This document shows, piece after piece, positions 62,388 through 64,000 of a stretch of DNA of 64,000 nt (its first letter is position 1; every line of letters starts with the position of its first letter). The DNA lies in assembly GCF_003254395.2 (NCBI RefSeq), contig NC_037638.1, forward strand, positions 10,662,086 through 10,726,085, written 5' to 3'. The notes beneath the pieces were generated by a model. The model had not been told where the DNA came from and made no database searches. It saw only the letters and a list, made by a program, of their open reading frames with translations. Position numbers and translations under genes: made by a program. This DNA comes from Apis mellifera (taxonomy: Eukaryota; Arthropoda; Insecta; Hymenoptera; Apidae).

Positions 62388-63593
62388 GTAATAAAATAAT
62401 ATGAAAAAAATATTGAATAAATATTATTTTTGAAAATAATTATATTTATTACACGTTTTATGATCATTAAAAAAAATGATAAAATTTGTTGAAATATAAA
62501 TATTATAATCAAAAATTAATTTTTAATACAAAAAAATTTGTAATACAATTTTTTAAATATAAAATATAAAATTTCATATAAATGTAAAATATAAAATAAA
62601 TTTTAAAATACATATTTTTTTTTATTTCTTATTTGAAAATTATTTTAAAAATTATTCTTTATTATGATTGTTAAAGTTGTTGGAAAAATCTGAATTAAAA
62701 AAACAGAAAAAGAAATAAATAATATAATAATAATGAGAAGAAATAATAATAGTGATAGAATTTATAAATGGACTTAGAAATGGAAATAAAAAAAAAAATA
62801 ACGGATATTATATTTGTACTGCATTTTAGATAAACTTTATCTAAAAATAAATTTGAATGAGAAAAAAATAAGAATTTTATTGTAGTTATTTTTATCTATT
62901 ATCATTATTTTAACAATATTATTGGTACTATCGATAAAGATATTAATAATCATAATTTTATTATTAAATTAAATTAAAAAATTATTTTATTTTTATTTTC
63001 GAAAAATTTCATAAATAATATATAAATTATTAATATTATTTTTTTTTAAAAATCTACTTTTTGTTTATTAATTGCAATTTCGATATTTAGAATATTTTTC
63101 AGATTTAATAGAAATATTATAAAATTAGTTATTATCATTATTATTATTATAATAAAGATAAGTATATAGTAAAGATATCATGATTAGTTTTCGTCAAAAT
63201 TAAGCATTTTATTATATCAATAATGATAATATAATATCACATATTTTCTCATAAAATTTCGTTACAGGGAAACTATTTTGATGCTAGTATATAGTTTATC
63301 TCATACAGGCAAGTTTAACATACAGTCAACTCTGTATATCTATTCATCTTCTGTGTATAAACAAATACGGAGCATATGAAAATTATTTAAATAAAGTTTG
63401 CAGTTTGCAGCTTTACCGACAACTATGTCTTTAATGTGGGTGGTAAAATTTTATCAAAAGAAATTCAATGATTAACATAGTGAAAACATGAAAAAACGTG
63501 TATAGGACACTTTTACTCGTTTGTGTTTTTTATTATATTAGATATAATAACGATTAAAGATAAAATAAGATATTAAAAAATTTAAAAACAAAA
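62388..63593. other. AT-rich intergenic DNA between Twinkle and the GT25 gene
   Basis: Most of it is A/T-rich simple sequence. Bases 63260-63530 are visibly more complex (GTTTGCAGTTTGCAGC, ATGTGGGTGGT) and are the best place for the GT25 gene promoter and 5' leader. Confidence 0.6.
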
Positions 63594-63781
63594 ATGAAAT
63601 TAATAAATTTTATTAGTATTATTTTTGTACTTTCTATTATGTTTTTAGAAAATTCTACCCATGATTTAAAAAAGCCAACTGTTTTAATAATTATTTTAGT
63701 ACGTAATAAAGCACATACATTACCGTATTTCTTGACCTTTTTGGAACGATTGACTTATCCAAAGAAACGAATACATCTCTG
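63594..63781 (+). CDS. GT25-family procollagen galactosyltransferase, first exon only (continues past the window)
   Basis: The ATG at 63594 opens 62 codons plus 2 nt, ending at a strong donor (TG|GTAAGT), so a Trp codon is completed in the next exon, outside the window. Residues 1-22 form a hydrophobic signal peptide (MKLINFISIIFVLSIMF). They are followed by the start of the GT25 glycosyltransferase fold: PTVLIIILVRNKAHTLPYFL, then a FLERLTYPKKRIHLW stretch. This is the characteristic N-terminal RNKAHTLP...LERL.YP signature of COLGALT1/2 (GLT25D1/2). The enzyme family transfers galactose to hydroxylysine of collagen in the ER. Only about a tenth of the protein is present, so COLGALT1 versus COLGALT2 or cerebral cell adhesion molecule cannot be decided. 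Confidence 0.87.
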
Positions 63782-64000
63782 GTAAGTACATATACATCAT
63801 AACCTTTTTTTAATAAAGTTGTAAAGTAAAAATGTTATAGAATATATATAATATATAAATGCTTAATATAATTAAAATTTAAATTATTATCTTGATTATA
63901 TCTAAGAAATTAAAATATAAATTTTTTAAGTTATAATATTAATAAAAAAAAAATAATTTGTTTTTCAACTATCATAAATCTTACATAAATTTATTTATAC

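Overview
The window looks like bee genomic DNA (Apis or a close hymenopteran). Reasons: very high AT content, many CpG-containing words (TCGA, CGAA, TTCG) in the left part, intron-containing genes with GT-AG splice sites, and animal proteins at the right end. No bacterial operons, rRNA, CRISPR array or convincing tRNA were seen. The species call is inference from composition and gene content.

Layout. Bases 1 to about 52,200 are a CpG-rich, gene-poor domain. It holds one convincing coding exon (46389-46673, minus strand, ending in a splice donor). The rest is non-coding DNA with microsatellites, a 13-copy 80-bp minisatellite (16829-17877), a 133-bp tandem duplication (47801-48076), foldback sequences, and compact palindromes resembling regulatory sites. 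The roughly 46 kb downstream of the exon's donor may be a giant intron of the same minus-strand gene, but no partner exon was found.

Near 52.2 kb the composition changes sharply to extremely AT-rich, CpG-poor DNA. The intact genes lie there: an OCIA-domain protein (54460-55640, minus, 5 exons, 233 aa), a small predicted secreted N-glycosylated protein of unknown function (57887-58560, plus, 3 exons, 106 aa), the mitochondrial replicative helicase Twinkle (60035-62387, plus, 7 exons, 621 aa), and the first exon of a GT25-family procollagen galactosyltransferase (63594-63781, plus, cut by the window edge). Splice phases were checked by hand and every internal junction keeps the frame.

The genes are not a functional operon. 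Twinkle acts in the mitochondrial matrix, the OCIA protein probably on mitochondrial or endosomal membranes, and the GT25 enzyme in the ER lumen. They share a compact AT-rich, CpG-depleted setting, which in bees is typical of broadly expressed, gene-body-methylated genes (inference).

No complete new biological system was found. The most unusual signals are a perfect inverted POU-octamer palindrome (1369-1388), a seven-copy decamer array in exact 10-bp register (27441-27510), the GATA-bearing minisatellite with higher-order structure, two foldbacks (12077-12190, 22095-22253), and a four-cysteine zinc ribbon in Twinkle.
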